Shown: positions 14,590-22,483, counted from the stretch's first letter. The stretch: DNA of 29,390 nucleotides from JBBSMX01 sp038232935 (GCA_038232935.1 JBBSMX010000040.1:1-29390); one strand, 5' to 3'. Notes: generated from the letters alone by a model not told the origin. Numbers and translations are program-made.

Positions 14590-15198
14590 ATGTCTCCCCA
14601 CCCCGCTTTCCCGGTCATCCACGCGACGACCGTCCTCGGCGTACGGCACAATGGCCGCGTCGTCCTCGGCTCCGACGGGCAGGCCACGATGAAAGACACC
14701 GTGCTCAAGCACAGCGCGCAGAAGGTCCGCCCTCTCTTCGGCGGGAAGATCCTCGCGGGCTTCGCCGGGGCCACGGCCGATGCGTTCACCCTCTTCGAGC
14801 GGTTCGAGGAGAAGCTGCAGAAGTACGGCGGCAACACGACGCGCGCCGCTGTCGAGCTCGCCAAGGACTGGCGGACCGACCGCTACCTTCGGCGGCTCGA
14901 AGCGCTCCTCGCCGTGGCCGCCGCCGAGCGCCTGCTCCTCATCAGCGGGACGGGCGACGTGATCGAGCCGGACGACGACATCCTCGCTATCGGGAGCGGA
15001 GCTCCGTACGCCCTCGCCGCCACGCGGGCACTCCTCAAACACAGTAATGGGCTCTCGGCGCGTGAGATCGTGGAGGAGGGGCTCCATATCGCCGCCGACA
15101 TTTGCATTTACACTAACCATAACCTCACCATCCTCGAACTAGACGCGAAGGAGCCGGAGGCCGCCTCCGAACTCGTCGGCACCAGGACGACCGACTGA
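14590..15198 (+). CDS. hslV: ATP-dependent protease HslVU, peptidase subunit
   Basis: HslV forms the double-hexamer proteolytic core fed by the HslU unfoldase. The ATG at 14590 gives 202 residues. Mature HslV needs an N-terminal threonine; here Thr13 begins TTVLGVRHNGRVVLGSDGQAT, so residues 1-12 (MSPHPAFPVIHA) should be a removable propeptide rather than the single Met of E. coli. Other conserved parts include TVLKHSAQKVR, GFAGATADAFTLFERFEEKL and IAADICIYTNHNLTILEL. A longer in-frame extension upstream has no family similarity. The partner hslU is 1.2 kb downstream, with a NYN-domain gene between them, all on the plus strand. Confidence 0.95.
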   Translation: MSPHPAFPVIHATTVLGVRHNGRVVLGSDGQATMKDTVLKHSAQKVRPLFGGKILAGFAGATADAFTLFERFEEKLQKYGGNTTRAAVELAKDWRTDRYLRRLEALLAVAAAERLLLISGTGDVIEPDDDILAIGSGAPYALAATRALLKHSNGLSAREIVEEGLHIAADICIYTNHNLTILELDAKEPEAASELVGTRTTD

Positions 15199-15268
15199 TC
15201 CGGACAATTTCAAAGGATTGAGGCCGTAGGTCTGCGGGGACACGAGGTATTAACTCTAAGATTCAGCC

Positions 15269-16228
15269 ATGCGAGAAGAAACCCACCAGGCGTCGGGCTC
15301 GGCCCGCGCTGTCGTTCTGATCGATTACCAGAACCTCTACTACTACCTCAAGAACCGGCTCGAAGGCCATAACTCCCCCGGCGACCACATCCTCGACATG
15401 ATCGACGCGCTCCGCGAGCGGCTCGTCCAGGCCGAGACGCCCATCGCCGTCGGCCGCGCCTACGCGGACTTCTCCGGGCTCGACGACCACGCCCGCCACG
15501 TCCAGCGCGCGCTTTACCTCCTTGGGATCGACCCCTGCTTCGTCCCCTCGACGATGCACCGGAACACGACTGACCTCCAGCTCTGCATCGACGCGCTCGA
15601 CCTCGTCCAGGACCGAAAGGACATCGGCGCCGTCGTGCTCGTCTCCGGGGACCGCGACTACGTGCCGCTCGTCCAGGCCATCCAGCGGCGCGGGTGCGAG
15701 GTGATCATGGTATCCTTCCGCGAGCACCTCTCGGCCCGCCTCTTCGAGAACGTCGACATCGGCCGCTTCATCGACGCCGAGACGCTGATGACCGAGGACG
15801 CCCGCGACCTCCTGCAGGAGGACCACCACGCCAACGGCCAGCCCGAAACGACGACGGAGTTCTCCGACCCGACCGATCTCCCCTTCCCCATCGACGTCGA
15901 GGCGCTCCGCGTCATCGAGGATTACTTCGGGCAGTACGACGAGGTGTACCTCACACCGCTGCTCCGCAAGCTCTCCGAGGAACTCGGCGACATCGAGGAC
16001 CACGACCCGAAGTCGCTCATCGGCGACCTCGAGGATTGCGGAGCTTGCCGGCTCGAGCGCCGCAAGGGCATGCCGTACGACTACACCGTCCTCATCGTCA
16101 ACCCCGAGCACCCCGCCGTGCGCGAAGTGCAGGACGAGATGCGAGCGGAAGACTACGCCGAGGACTACGAGGAGGCCAGCGGCGATGGGGCCGACTACGA
16201 CAGCGAGTTCGCTACCGAGGACGAGTAG
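15269..16228 (+). CDS. NYN-domain (LabA/DUF88-like) predicted ribonuclease with C-terminal winged-helix region
   Basis: The 319-residue product begins with a NYN domain (about 12-175), a PIN-like metal-dependent nuclease fold. Expected acidic residues are Asp19 in VVLIDYQNLYYYL, Asp102 in TTDLQLCIDALD, and Asp128/Asp130 in VLVSGDRDYVPLVQAIQRRG. Residues 208-285 (IDVEALRVIEDYFGQYDEVYLTPLLRKLSEELG...DYTVLIVNP) look like a winged-helix or LOTUS-like nucleic-acid-binding module. A very acidic tail (289-319, rich in Asp/Glu/Tyr) ends the protein. NYN proteins of this kind are predicted RNA-processing enzymes; the target is unknown. It lies 70 nt after hslV and 214 nt before hslU, an uncommon position. 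Confidence 0.82.
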   Translation: MREETHQASGSARAVVLIDYQNLYYYLKNRLEGHNSPGDHILDMIDALRERLVQAETPIAVGRAYADFSGLDDHARHVQRALYLLGIDPCFVPSTMHRNTTDLQLCIDALDLVQDRKDIGAVVLVSGDRDYVPLVQAIQRRGCEVIMVSFREHLSARLFENVDIGRFIDAETLMTEDARDLLQEDHHANGQPETTTEFSDPTDLPFPIDVEALRVIEDYFGQYDEVYLTPLLRKLSEELGDIEDHDPKSLIGDLEDCGACRLERRKGMPYDYTVLIVNPEHPAVREVQDEMRAEDYAEDYEEASGDGADYDSEFATEDE

Positions 16229-16348
16229 CCCCTCCCCGCGCCGGGTTGGTGGGGGCGGCGTTCCGCGTCGTCCCCATCGTCGTTTTAGCGTCGTCGGAAT
16301 TCCATAAACCCGGCGCTGCCCGCCTCGTACAACCCCCATTCTCGATTT

Positions 16349-16412
16349 CGTCATCTCGATGGAGCGACGCCGCAGGCGGCGAACCCACCGCTGCCCGCCG
16401 TTCGGGGTGACC
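16349..16412. repeat. Intergenic repeat-like segment with hairpin upstream of hslU
   Basis: The segment starts CGTCATCTCGATGGAGCGACG and ends CGGGGTGACC. It contains a perfect 6-bp hairpin CGCCGC-AG-GCGGCG (16368-16381). Its form, GTCATCTCGA...GGAGCG..., resembles dispersed boilerplate repeats found between genes in many genomes. No second copy is in this window, so the repeat status is inference. It ends 30 nt before the hslU start. Confidence 0.4.
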
Positions 16413-16442
16413 CCGCGCTAGCGTCGCACCAGACCGAAACCC

Positions 16443-17858
16443 ATGCACGAAGAACTCACCCCGCGCCAGATCGTCGCGGAACTCGACAAGTACATCATCG
16501 GGCAGAATGAAGCGAAGAAGAGCGTCGCCATCGCTCTCCGCAACCGGTGGCGCCGGATGAACGCGCCTGAGGAGATGCGCGAGGAGATCATGCCCAACAA
16601 CATCATCATGATCGGGCCGACGGGGGTCGGCAAGACCGAGATCGCCCGCCGCCTCGCCCGCCTCGCGGGCGCGCCCTTCATCAAAGTCGAGGCGACGAAG
16701 TTCACCGAGGTCGGCTACGTCGGCCGCGACGTGGACTCCATCATCCGCGACCTCACCGACTTCGCTATCGGGATGATCAAGGACGAGCAGGCCGAGGGCG
16801 TGCAGGAGAAGGCCCGGCAGCAGGCCGAGGAGCGCGTGCTCGACGTGCTCATTCCGCCCTCGAAGCCGCGTACGGAAAAAGAAGGCGCGCTCCTCAACGG
16901 CCCCGGCTTCGTCATCCGGCCGCAGGAGGAAGCGGGCAGCGAGGGCGGGAGCGAAGACGACCTCCGCGAGCGCACGCGCGAACGCTTCCGCGCGATGCTG
17001 CGCGAGGGCAAGCTCGACGAGCGCGAGGTCGAGGTCGACGTCGCCAGCGACAGCGGAAATCCGACGCTCCAGATGTTCGGCCCGATGGGGCTCGAAGAGA
17101 TGGGCATCAACATCCAGGAGATGTTCGGCAACCTCGGCGGCGGCAAGAAAAAGAAGAAGCGCCGGATGCGGGTCGATGAGGCCGTCGAGGCGCTCACGGC
17201 CGAGGAGGCGCAGAAGCTGATCGACATGGACGCCGTGCAGAAGGAGGCCGTCGAGCGCGTCCAGCAGTCCGGCATCGTCTTCATCGACGAGATCGACAAA
17301 GTGGCGGGGGGCTCGCGGCAGGGAGGTGGGCCGGACGTCTCGCGCGAGGGCGTCCAGCGCGACCTCCTCCCCATCGTCGAGGGCTCGAACGTGATGACGA
17401 AGTACGGGATGGTCAAGACCGACCACATCCTCTTCATCGCGTCGGGCGCGTTCCACGTCTCGAAGCCGAGCGACCTGATCCCCGAGCTTCAGGGCCGCTT
17501 CCCGATCCGCGTCGAACTCAACAACCTCACCGAGGAGGACTTCTTCAAGATCCTCACGATCCCGAAGAACGCGCTCCTCAAGCAGTACCAGGCCCTCCTC
17601 GCCTCCGAAGGCGTGACCATCGAGTTCACGGACGAGGCCGTGCGCGAGGTCGCGCGCATCGCGGCGCACGTGAACGAGGAGGTCGAGAACATCGGCGCCC
17701 GCCGGCTCCACACGATTCTGACGACGCTGTTGGAGCAGGTCCTGTTCGAGGTCCCCGAAGTCCAGCAGGAGGACACGATTGAGGTGGACGAGGGCTACGT
17801 GCGCGACCGGCTCCAGTCCGTCGCCGAGAACCGCGACCTGAGCCAGTACATCCTATAA
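16443..17858 (+). CDS. hslU: ATP-dependent protease HslVU, ATPase subunit
   Basis: HslU is the AAA+ hexamer that unfolds substrates and threads them into HslV. The 471-residue product starts MHEELTPRQIVAELDKYIIG as expected. It has Walker A GPTGVGKT (58-65), pore loop GYVG (91-94), the inserted I domain (about 105-255, with a basic GGGKKKKKRRMR stretch), Walker B IVFIDEIDK, VSREGVQRDLLPIVEG, GRFPIRVELNNL, and sensor 2 GARRLHTILTTLLE. The C-terminus DLSQYIL matches the tail that inserts between HslV subunits. It is a little longer than the E. coli protein (443) because of the I domain. Its separation from hslV by a NYN gene is noted elsewhere. Confidence 0.97.
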   Translation: MHEELTPRQIVAELDKYIIGQNEAKKSVAIALRNRWRRMNAPEEMREEIMPNNIIMIGPTGVGKTEIARRLARLAGAPFIKVEATKFTEVGYVGRDVDSIIRDLTDFAIGMIKDEQAEGVQEKARQQAEERVLDVLIPPSKPRTEKEGALLNGPGFVIRPQEEAGSEGGSEDDLRERTRERFRAMLREGKLDEREVEVDVASDSGNPTLQMFGPMGLEEMGINIQEMFGNLGGGKKKKKRRMRVDEAVEALTAEEAQKLIDMDAVQKEAVERVQQSGIVFIDEIDKVAGGSRQGGGPDVSREGVQRDLLPIVEGSNVMTKYGMVKTDHILFIASGAFHVSKPSDLIPELQGRFPIRVELNNLTEEDFFKILTIPKNALLKQYQALLASEGVTIEFTDEAVREVARIAAHVNEEVENIGARRLHTILTTLLEQVLFEVPEVQQEDTIEVDEGYVRDRLQSVAENRDLSQYIL

Positions 17859-17884
17859 CGGCCCGATTCGCCATACCTCTCGTC

Positions 17885-18184
17885 GTGACAGATCGCATCC
17901 CCGAGATCCCGCTTGTACCAAACCCGCAGACGGCAGATGCCAAACGCGCCGTAGGCTTCGAATGGTCGGAACTGAAAGCGGGATACCGCCACCAACTCGG
18001 TGGCGAGCCGGATTGGGTTCAGGATCCGGATGTGCCGACTTGCAAGAGCTCTGGCGAAGTGATGACGTTCTACGGCCAGTTCGACAGTATCGGCGACGAC
18101 TACATCCTCGCCGATGTGGGCCTGATCTACGTGTTCGTCTGCTTCGGGTGCTTCACGACGGAGGCAGTCTTGCAATCGTCGTGA
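17885..18184 (+). CDS. Small DUF1963 (YwqG-like) family protein
   Basis: A 99-residue frame starts with GTG at 17885, 26 nt after hslU. The motif HQLGGEPDWVQDPDVPTC (36-53), then VMTFYGQFDS and DVGLIYVFVCFGCFTTEAVLQS, follows the C-terminal pattern of DUF1963 proteins (LGG-P-W-Q ... C ... M-x-F-x-Q ... G-x-x-Y-x-F-x-C). Full YwqG-type proteins are about 250 residues, so this is either a minimal stand-alone version or a remnant of a longer gene. The usual paired cysteine (CxxC) is reduced to one Cys, CKSSG. Base composition is somewhat less GC-rich than the neighbours. No function is known for the family. Confidence 0.55.
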   Translation: MTDRIPEIPLVPNPQTADAKRAVGFEWSELKAGYRHQLGGEPDWVQDPDVPTCKSSGEVMTFYGQFDSIGDDYILADVGLIYVFVCFGCFTTEAVLQSS

Positions 18185-18240
18185 CCTATCGGGACGGTTA
18201 AGCACCACATCTTCGCCCTTGGAACGTCGGGCGTGTTCGT

Positions 18241-18270
18241 CGTAGGGGCAGGTTGAAACCTGCCCCTACG
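18241..18270. repeat. 30-bp palindrome (GTAGGGGCAGGTT type)
   Basis: CGTAGGGGCAGGTT (18241-18254) and its exact reverse complement (18257-18270) flank GA. It ends 14 nt before the ATG of the acyltransferase gene at 18285. Palindromes of the GTAGGGGCxGGTTT type are common intergenic elements in several phyla. It shares the GTAG...CTAC ends with the 28-bp family but not the inner sequence. It would form a very stable hairpin in the leader. Confidence 0.9.
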
Positions 18271-18284
18271 TGTATTTTGGCACG

Positions 18285-19265
18285 ATGGCTGACGCATCCC
18301 CGTTCCGCACCTCTCTTCACCGCCCGAGCGATCCGGCGGTGCGCCCGGCATGGGAGCGACTGCTGGAAGCGAGCGAGCAGGCGTCGGCCTTCTCCCACCT
18401 AGCGTTCGGCGCGGCCGTGGAAGGTGCATTCGGACTGCCGGTCTGGCTAGCGGCGGTGTGGAGCGGAGACGATCTCGCGGCCGGGGCGCTCCTATTCGAG
18501 AAGCGGCGAGGGCCGTTTCGGGCCGCCGCGCTCCCGCCACTCGTCCCCTACGTCACCCCCCTCCTCAGCGCACCGCTGCGGGAGACGGACGTGCACTACC
18601 GCCGGTCGGCGCTCGACGCGCTGGTTCGTTTGCTGGGCGACGGGTTCCATCAGGCTGGCCTCATCCTCCACCCCTCTCTGGGCGACGCGCGGGCGTTCCA
18701 GTGGGCGGGCTGGAGCGTCCAGCCCGCCTACACGTACCGCCTCGACCTGCGCGACCTGACCTCCTCCACGACGGGCTGGTCCTCCACGCCGAAGCACACC
18801 TTCAAGTCGAAAGCAGATGCCTATACGGTGAAGGAAGGGGCTGGTGAAATCGCCGATGTCATCGCGCTCGTGGCGGCCTCGCACGACCGGCAGGAACACG
18901 AACTCGGCGTGATGCCGGATGCGGTGCAGACCCTCGCATCTGCCCTCACCGATGCCGGCCTGCTCCGCGTGTTCGTCGCCCGGAGCGGGGCTGTCGCGGA
19001 GGCAGGAGTCTTCGTGCTCTCGGACGGCCGGACCGCGCACTACTGGGTGGCGGGCAGCACGCCCGGCCCGGCGATGACGGTCCTCGTCGGCCGCGTGCTC
19101 GACCGGCTCCGCAAGGACGGCGTGGCGTATTTTGACTTCGTCGGGGCCAACACGCCGACCATCGCCGAGTTCAAGCGGAAGTTCGGCAGCGCGCTCGTGC
19201 CGTACTTCCGCGCCCGCCATACGGCGCACCCCGCGCTCCGGCTGCTCGACCGGCTCCGTCGATAG
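18285..19265 (+). CDS. FemAB/BioF2-like GNAT acyltransferase
   Basis: The ATG at 18285 gives 326 residues; a GTG at 18270, at the edge of the palindrome, would add five. The protein shows the two-lobed GNAT-like layout of FemAB/CelD-type transferases: an N-terminal lobe (AWERLLEASEQASAFSHLAFGAAV, LPPLVPYVTPLL) and a C-terminal lobe with AGVFVLSDGRTAHYWVAGS, GVAYFDFVGANTPTIAEFKRKFGSALVPYF. The last motif, D-F-x-G-x-x...F-K-x-x-F-G, is diagnostic for the family. Relatives transfer aminoacyl or acyl groups and often sit in exopolysaccharide clusters, including PEP-CTERM/XrtA-associated ones. Here it leads a four-gene coupled cassette with a flippase and an amidotransferase, so a role in decorating a surface glycan is likely. 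The acyl donor is unknown. Confidence 0.75.
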   Translation: MADASPFRTSLHRPSDPAVRPAWERLLEASEQASAFSHLAFGAAVEGAFGLPVWLAAVWSGDDLAAGALLFEKRRGPFRAAALPPLVPYVTPLLSAPLRETDVHYRRSALDALVRLLGDGFHQAGLILHPSLGDARAFQWAGWSVQPAYTYRLDLRDLTSSTTGWSSTPKHTFKSKADAYTVKEGAGEIADVIALVAASHDRQEHELGVMPDAVQTLASALTDAGLLRVFVARSGAVAEAGVFVLSDGRTAHYWVAGSTPGPAMTVLVGRVLDRLRKDGVAYFDFVGANTPTIAEFKRKFGSALVPYFRARHTAHPALRLLDRLRR

Positions 19266-19292
19266 TTTTTCGTTTCTGGTTCCTGGTTGAAA
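19265..19292 (+). repeat. GTTnnnG heptamer array at the acyltransferase stop
   Basis: Units GTTTTTC, GTTTCTG, GTTCCTG and GTTGAAA occur in register from the last base of the acyltransferase stop. The TTG start candidate of the next gene (19287) lies inside it. An inverse array of related units follows at 19383-19416. Confidence 0.65.
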
Positions 19293-21011
19293 ACGGCTGC
19301 CGTGCATTCCGAAGAAAGGGCCCCTGCTCCGCCGCAGAACGAGCCGGGCGAGGCTGCCTCTCTCGTCCCCAGTGCACGTCGAGAAACGAGGAACGGCGAA
19401 CGAGGAACGAGCAACCGGACTCTCCCACTCTGGGTCGCGCTCCTCACCCTGCTGGCGGCGTTCCTCCGGTTCGGCTACGTCTACGGCGTCGGCGATCAAG
19501 ACGAGTTGATTCCCTCCGTACTCCACCTGCTCGACGGCGTGCTGTTCACGCAGGACTGGCTGGTGCAGACGGTCACCTCGGGCATCAATGTGCGGACGTA
19601 TTTCCTGTGGCTGACGGCGCTGCCGAGCCTCGTGCTCCCGCCGTGGCTGGCGGTGGCACTGCTGTGGGGCGGCGTGTTCGTCGCGGTGTCGTACGGCGTC
19701 TACGGTCTGGCGCGCGAGCTCGTCCGCGACCGGCTCGCGGCGGCGCTGAGCGTGTTCGTCGCGCTCGTCATCACGGTGAAATGGACGCTGGGGGCGAATT
19801 CCGTCGCCTCCGACGCCCTCGTGCCGGAGGGCGTGGCGTGGGCACTCGCGGTCCCGGCGATCACGCTGTTCCTGCGGCGGCGCTGGATGGGGGCCGGGGC
19901 GCTACTCGGCGTCGCGGCGTGGTTCCACCTGCTGGCCGGGGCGCAGACAGCGCTCGTGCTCGGCGTGGTCGGGCTCGGGCGGGCGGCGATGAGCGCGGAC
20001 CTCGAAGGGCAAAAGCTGCGGGCGGACGGGCTCGACCTGCTGCGCTTCGGCGGGGCGTTCGTGCTCGCGGCGCTGCCGATCCTCGTTCCGGTGGTGATCG
20101 AGCAGATGGCGGCGGGAGCACCCGTTGGGTCGGCCCCGCCGCCGTTCTACGTCCACGCCCTGTTCCGCAATCCCTTCCACCACCTCTTCTTCTCGTTCGG
20201 GATGGGGGAGCACCTGCGGTTCTGGCCGGTCGTCGTGCTCGGCGTGGCGGCGGGCGTGGGACTGGCGCGGCACGGTGAACTTCGGCACGGGCGATTTCTG
20301 GCGGCTGGCGGCGCGGTCGTCGCCGTGCTGTGCGCGCTCGCCGTCGTCTTCGTCGAGATCGTGCCCGTCACGCTAGTGGCGAAGCTGCAATTCTTCAAGC
20401 TGACCGTCCTCGTCACACTCGTCGCGTCGATCCTCCTCTTGGGCGCGTTCGTCCGCCTGCTGCCCGCCTCGCTCCGGCGTTTCGGGGATGGACTGCTCGA
20501 CCGTCGGCGAGCGGGCCTCGTCACCGTCGTAGTCCTGCTCGTCGCAGTGCTCGGCCTCGCGGTGCAGGGCGTGGGGCGGCCGGGCGATCTCGTCTTTCCG
20601 CTTCAGCACGCCCGGACGCCGCTCGGCGAGGTCGAGGCGTGGGCGCGCGCGGAGACGGACGTGGACGCGCTCTTCGCCATTCCCCCGTCGGTGAGCACGT
20701 TTCGCACGTTCGCCCGCCGCGCTGTCGTCGCCAACTACGCCGGGTTCGTATTCGCCGACCGCGACATGCAGCGGTGGTTCCTGCGGCTGATGGACGTAGC
20801 TCCGATCCCCCTGCCACCGACGGGATTGGGAGTGAAGCTGGGGCTGGACGCGGCCTACCACCACCATACCGTCGCTGACTGGCAGCAGCTCCGAACGAGC
20901 TACGGGATCGACTACGTGCTCGTGGAACGCGGCGCGGGGCGGCTCCCCTTCCCCGTCGCCTTCGAGAATGCCGCGTGGGTGGTCTACCGGCTGCCGGAGG
21001 CGAGCCCGTGA
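19287..21011 (+). CDS. Polytopic membrane protein, GT-C-like (possible DUF6798 relative)
   Basis: The product is about 570 residues with about 11-13 hydrophobic segments and a soluble C-terminal part from about 450. The start is uncertain: TTG at 19287 or GTG at 19302 are the only in-frame options after the previous stop. Residues 1-45 are hydrophilic and partly encoded by a heptamer array (ETRNGERGTSN). The first loop after TM1 carries GDQDELIPSVLHLLDGVLFTQDWLVQT (69-95). An acidic pair in this loop is typical of GT-C glycosyltransferases that use polyprenyl-phosphate sugars, and the '..Q...P....L....DW' pattern recalls the DUF6798 group. Its stop overlaps the flippase GTG (GTGA). It may be a glycosyltransferase or polymerase of the same glycan; function is not established. 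Confidence 0.6.
   Translation: MKTAAVHSEERAPAPPQNEPGEAASLVPSARRETRNGERGTSNRTLPLWVALLTLLAAFLRFGYVYGVGDQDELIPSVLHLLDGVLFTQDWLVQTVTSGINVRTYFLWLTALPSLVLPPWLAVALLWGGVFVAVSYGVYGLARELVRDRLAAALSVFVALVITVKWTLGANSVASDALVPEGVAWALAVPAITLFLRRRWMGAGALLGVAAWFHLLAGAQTALVLGVVGLGRAAMSADLEGQKLRADGLDLLRFGGAFVLAALPILVPVVIEQMAAGAPVGSAPPPFYVHALFRNPFHHLFFSFGMGEHLRFWPVVVLGVAAGVGLARHGELRHGRFLAAGGAVVAVLCALAVVFVEIVPVTLVAKLQFFKLTVLVTLVASILLLGAFVRLLPASLRRFGDGLLDRRRAGLVTVVVLLVAVLGLAVQGVGRPGDLVFPLQHARTPLGEVEAWARAETDVDALFAIPPSVSTFRTFARRAVVANYAGFVFADRDMQRWFLRLMDVAPIPLPPTGLGVKLGLDAAYHHHTVADWQQLRTSYGIDYVLVERGAGRLPFPVAFENAAWVVYRLPEASP
19383..19416 (-). repeat. Inverse heptamer array inside the N-terminal coding region
   Basis: Units GAAACGA, GGAACGG, CGAACGA and GGAACGA, then GCAACC, occur in register. 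On the minus strand these are GTTCCTC-type heptamers, so this is the inverse partner of the array at 19265-19292, about 90 nt away. It encodes ETRNGERGTSNR in the membrane protein if the upstream start is used. Confidence 0.65.
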
Positions 21012-22483
21012 AGCGGCTGCTCCGCCTCTTCCCCGAGTCGCTGCGGGCGCTCGCGGGCGGCACCCTGCTCGGGCCGGTCCTCACGCTGCTGACGGGCACC
21101 GTCGCGGCGCAGGGGCTCGCGTATCTCGCCCGTCCGCTCCTGACGCGGCTGTTCACGCCCGAGGCGTTCGGCATCCTCGGGTTCTACCTCGCCGCCGTCA
21201 CGGTCCTCTCCACGATTGCGTCGGGCAAGTACGAGGACGCCGTGCTGCTGCCCGCCTCGGACCGCGACGCGGCGGGCGTGTGCACGCTCGCGCTCGCGCT
21301 CGGACTCGTAGCCACGGCCCTCAGCCTCGCCCTCCTCCCCCTGCGCGAACTGATCGGTGCTGCGCTCGACCGGGACGGTGTGGCGACCACGCTGCTCTTC
21401 GTTCCGGCGGGGCTGCTGGCGACGACGTGGGGGCGCACAGCCGAGCTGTGGCTAACGAGGATGGACCGCTTCCGCCCGATCTCCGGGTCGCGCGTCGCGC
21501 AGAACGCGGTGATGGTGCCCGCGCAGGTGGGAGCAGGCGTGACGGGAAGCGCGGCCGTCGGGCTCATCGGCGGCCACCTGGCCGGGCGGCTCGTCGGGAC
21601 GACCGTGTTGCTGAGGGTCGCGTGGCGGGGGGCGAAGGGCGTCCAACTCCGCGTCGCGGATCTCCGCCGTCTCGCGGTCCGCTACCGGCGCTTCCCGCTC
21701 TTTTCGATGCCGTCGGGGTTTCTGAACACGTTCTCGATGCAGCTCCCGGCGTTCTTCCTGCTCGCCCTCTTCGCGCCCGACGTGCTCGGCTACTACGTGC
21801 TCGCCTACGGCACCCTCGCCGTCCCAATGCAACTCCTCGGCGGGTCCGTGGGACAAGTGTTTTTCGCCCGCGCCGCCGAAGCCCGTCACGACCACACGCT
21901 CGGAACCCTCACGCAGACCGTCTTCGCACGACTGAGCGCGCTCGGCCTCTTCCCGATGGCCGCGCTCACCCTCGCCGCGCCCGCCGCGTTCAGCGTCGTG
22001 TTCGGGAGTGAGTGGCGCGAGGCCGGGGTTTACGCGCAACTGCTGGCGCCGTGGCTCTACTTCGTCTTCGTCAGCGCGCCGCTCTCCAGCCTCTTCGACG
22101 TGCTGGAGCGGCAGCACTGGGAGCTGGGCTACAACGTACTGATGATCGCGGCGCGGGCGGCGGCGCTGTGGGTGGGCGGCTGGCTCGGCAGCCCGCTCTG
22201 GGCCGTCGGGTTGTTCGGCGCGGTGAGCGCTCTGCTGTGGCTCGGGCACACGGTCTGGCTGCTCCACTGGGGCGAGGCTCGGCTCGACGAAGCCGCACGG
22301 GCCGCGGGCCGTCACGCGCTCGTGGCCGCCGGCCCGCTCGCGCTCGTGGGCGCGGCGCAGATGTGGATCGAGAGCGATGTCGTCATCGTCGCCGCACTCG
22401 TCGGGGCGACCCTCCTCTGGCTCGCCCTCTCGGCCCGGTTCGAGCCGGGACTCTGGCCCTCCGTCCAACGCCCGGCCCCATGA
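21008..22483 (+). CDS. Wzx-type polysaccharide flippase (MOP superfamily)
   Basis: The product is 491 residues with about 12-14 membrane segments. The start is a GTG at 21008 overlapping the previous stop by 4 nt; it opens VKRLLRLFPESLRALAGGTLLGPVLTLLTGTVAAQGLAYLARPLLTRLFTPEAFGILGFYLA. The pattern 'R.LLTRLFTPEAFG.L..Y.A' in the first helices and FPLFSMPSGFLNTFSMQLPAFFLLALFAPDVLGYYVLAYGTLAVPMQLLGGSVGQVFF in the middle are typical of the oligosaccharide flippase family (polysacc_synt / polysacc_synt_3). Flippases of this kind turn undecaprenyl-PP-linked repeat units to the periplasmic face. Its stop overlaps the amidotransferase ATG. No Wzy or glycosyltransferase of classical GT-A/GT-B fold is in the window. 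Confidence 0.85.
   Translation: MKRLLRLFPESLRALAGGTLLGPVLTLLTGTVAAQGLAYLARPLLTRLFTPEAFGILGFYLAAVTVLSTIASGKYEDAVLLPASDRDAAGVCTLALALGLVATALSLALLPLRELIGAALDRDGVATTLLFVPAGLLATTWGRTAELWLTRMDRFRPISGSRVAQNAVMVPAQVGAGVTGSAAVGLIGGHLAGRLVGTTVLLRVAWRGAKGVQLRVADLRRLAVRYRRFPLFSMPSGFLNTFSMQLPAFFLLALFAPDVLGYYVLAYGTLAVPMQLLGGSVGQVFFARAAEARHDHTLGTLTQTVFARLSALGLFPMAALTLAAPAAFSVVFGSEWREAGVYAQLLAPWLYFVFVSAPLSSLFDVLERQHWELGYNVLMIAARAAALWVGGWLGSPLWAVGLFGAVSALLWLGHTVWLLHWGEARLDEAARAAGRHALVAAGPLALVGAAQMWIESDVVIVAALVGATLLWLALSARFEPGLWPSVQRPAP

Noticed and set aside
22012..22479. Longer amidotransferase starting inside the flippase gene
   Set aside because: The extra residues are Arg/Ala/Gly-rich shadow of the flippase frame. 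The ATG in the ATGA overlap gives a normal N-terminus.
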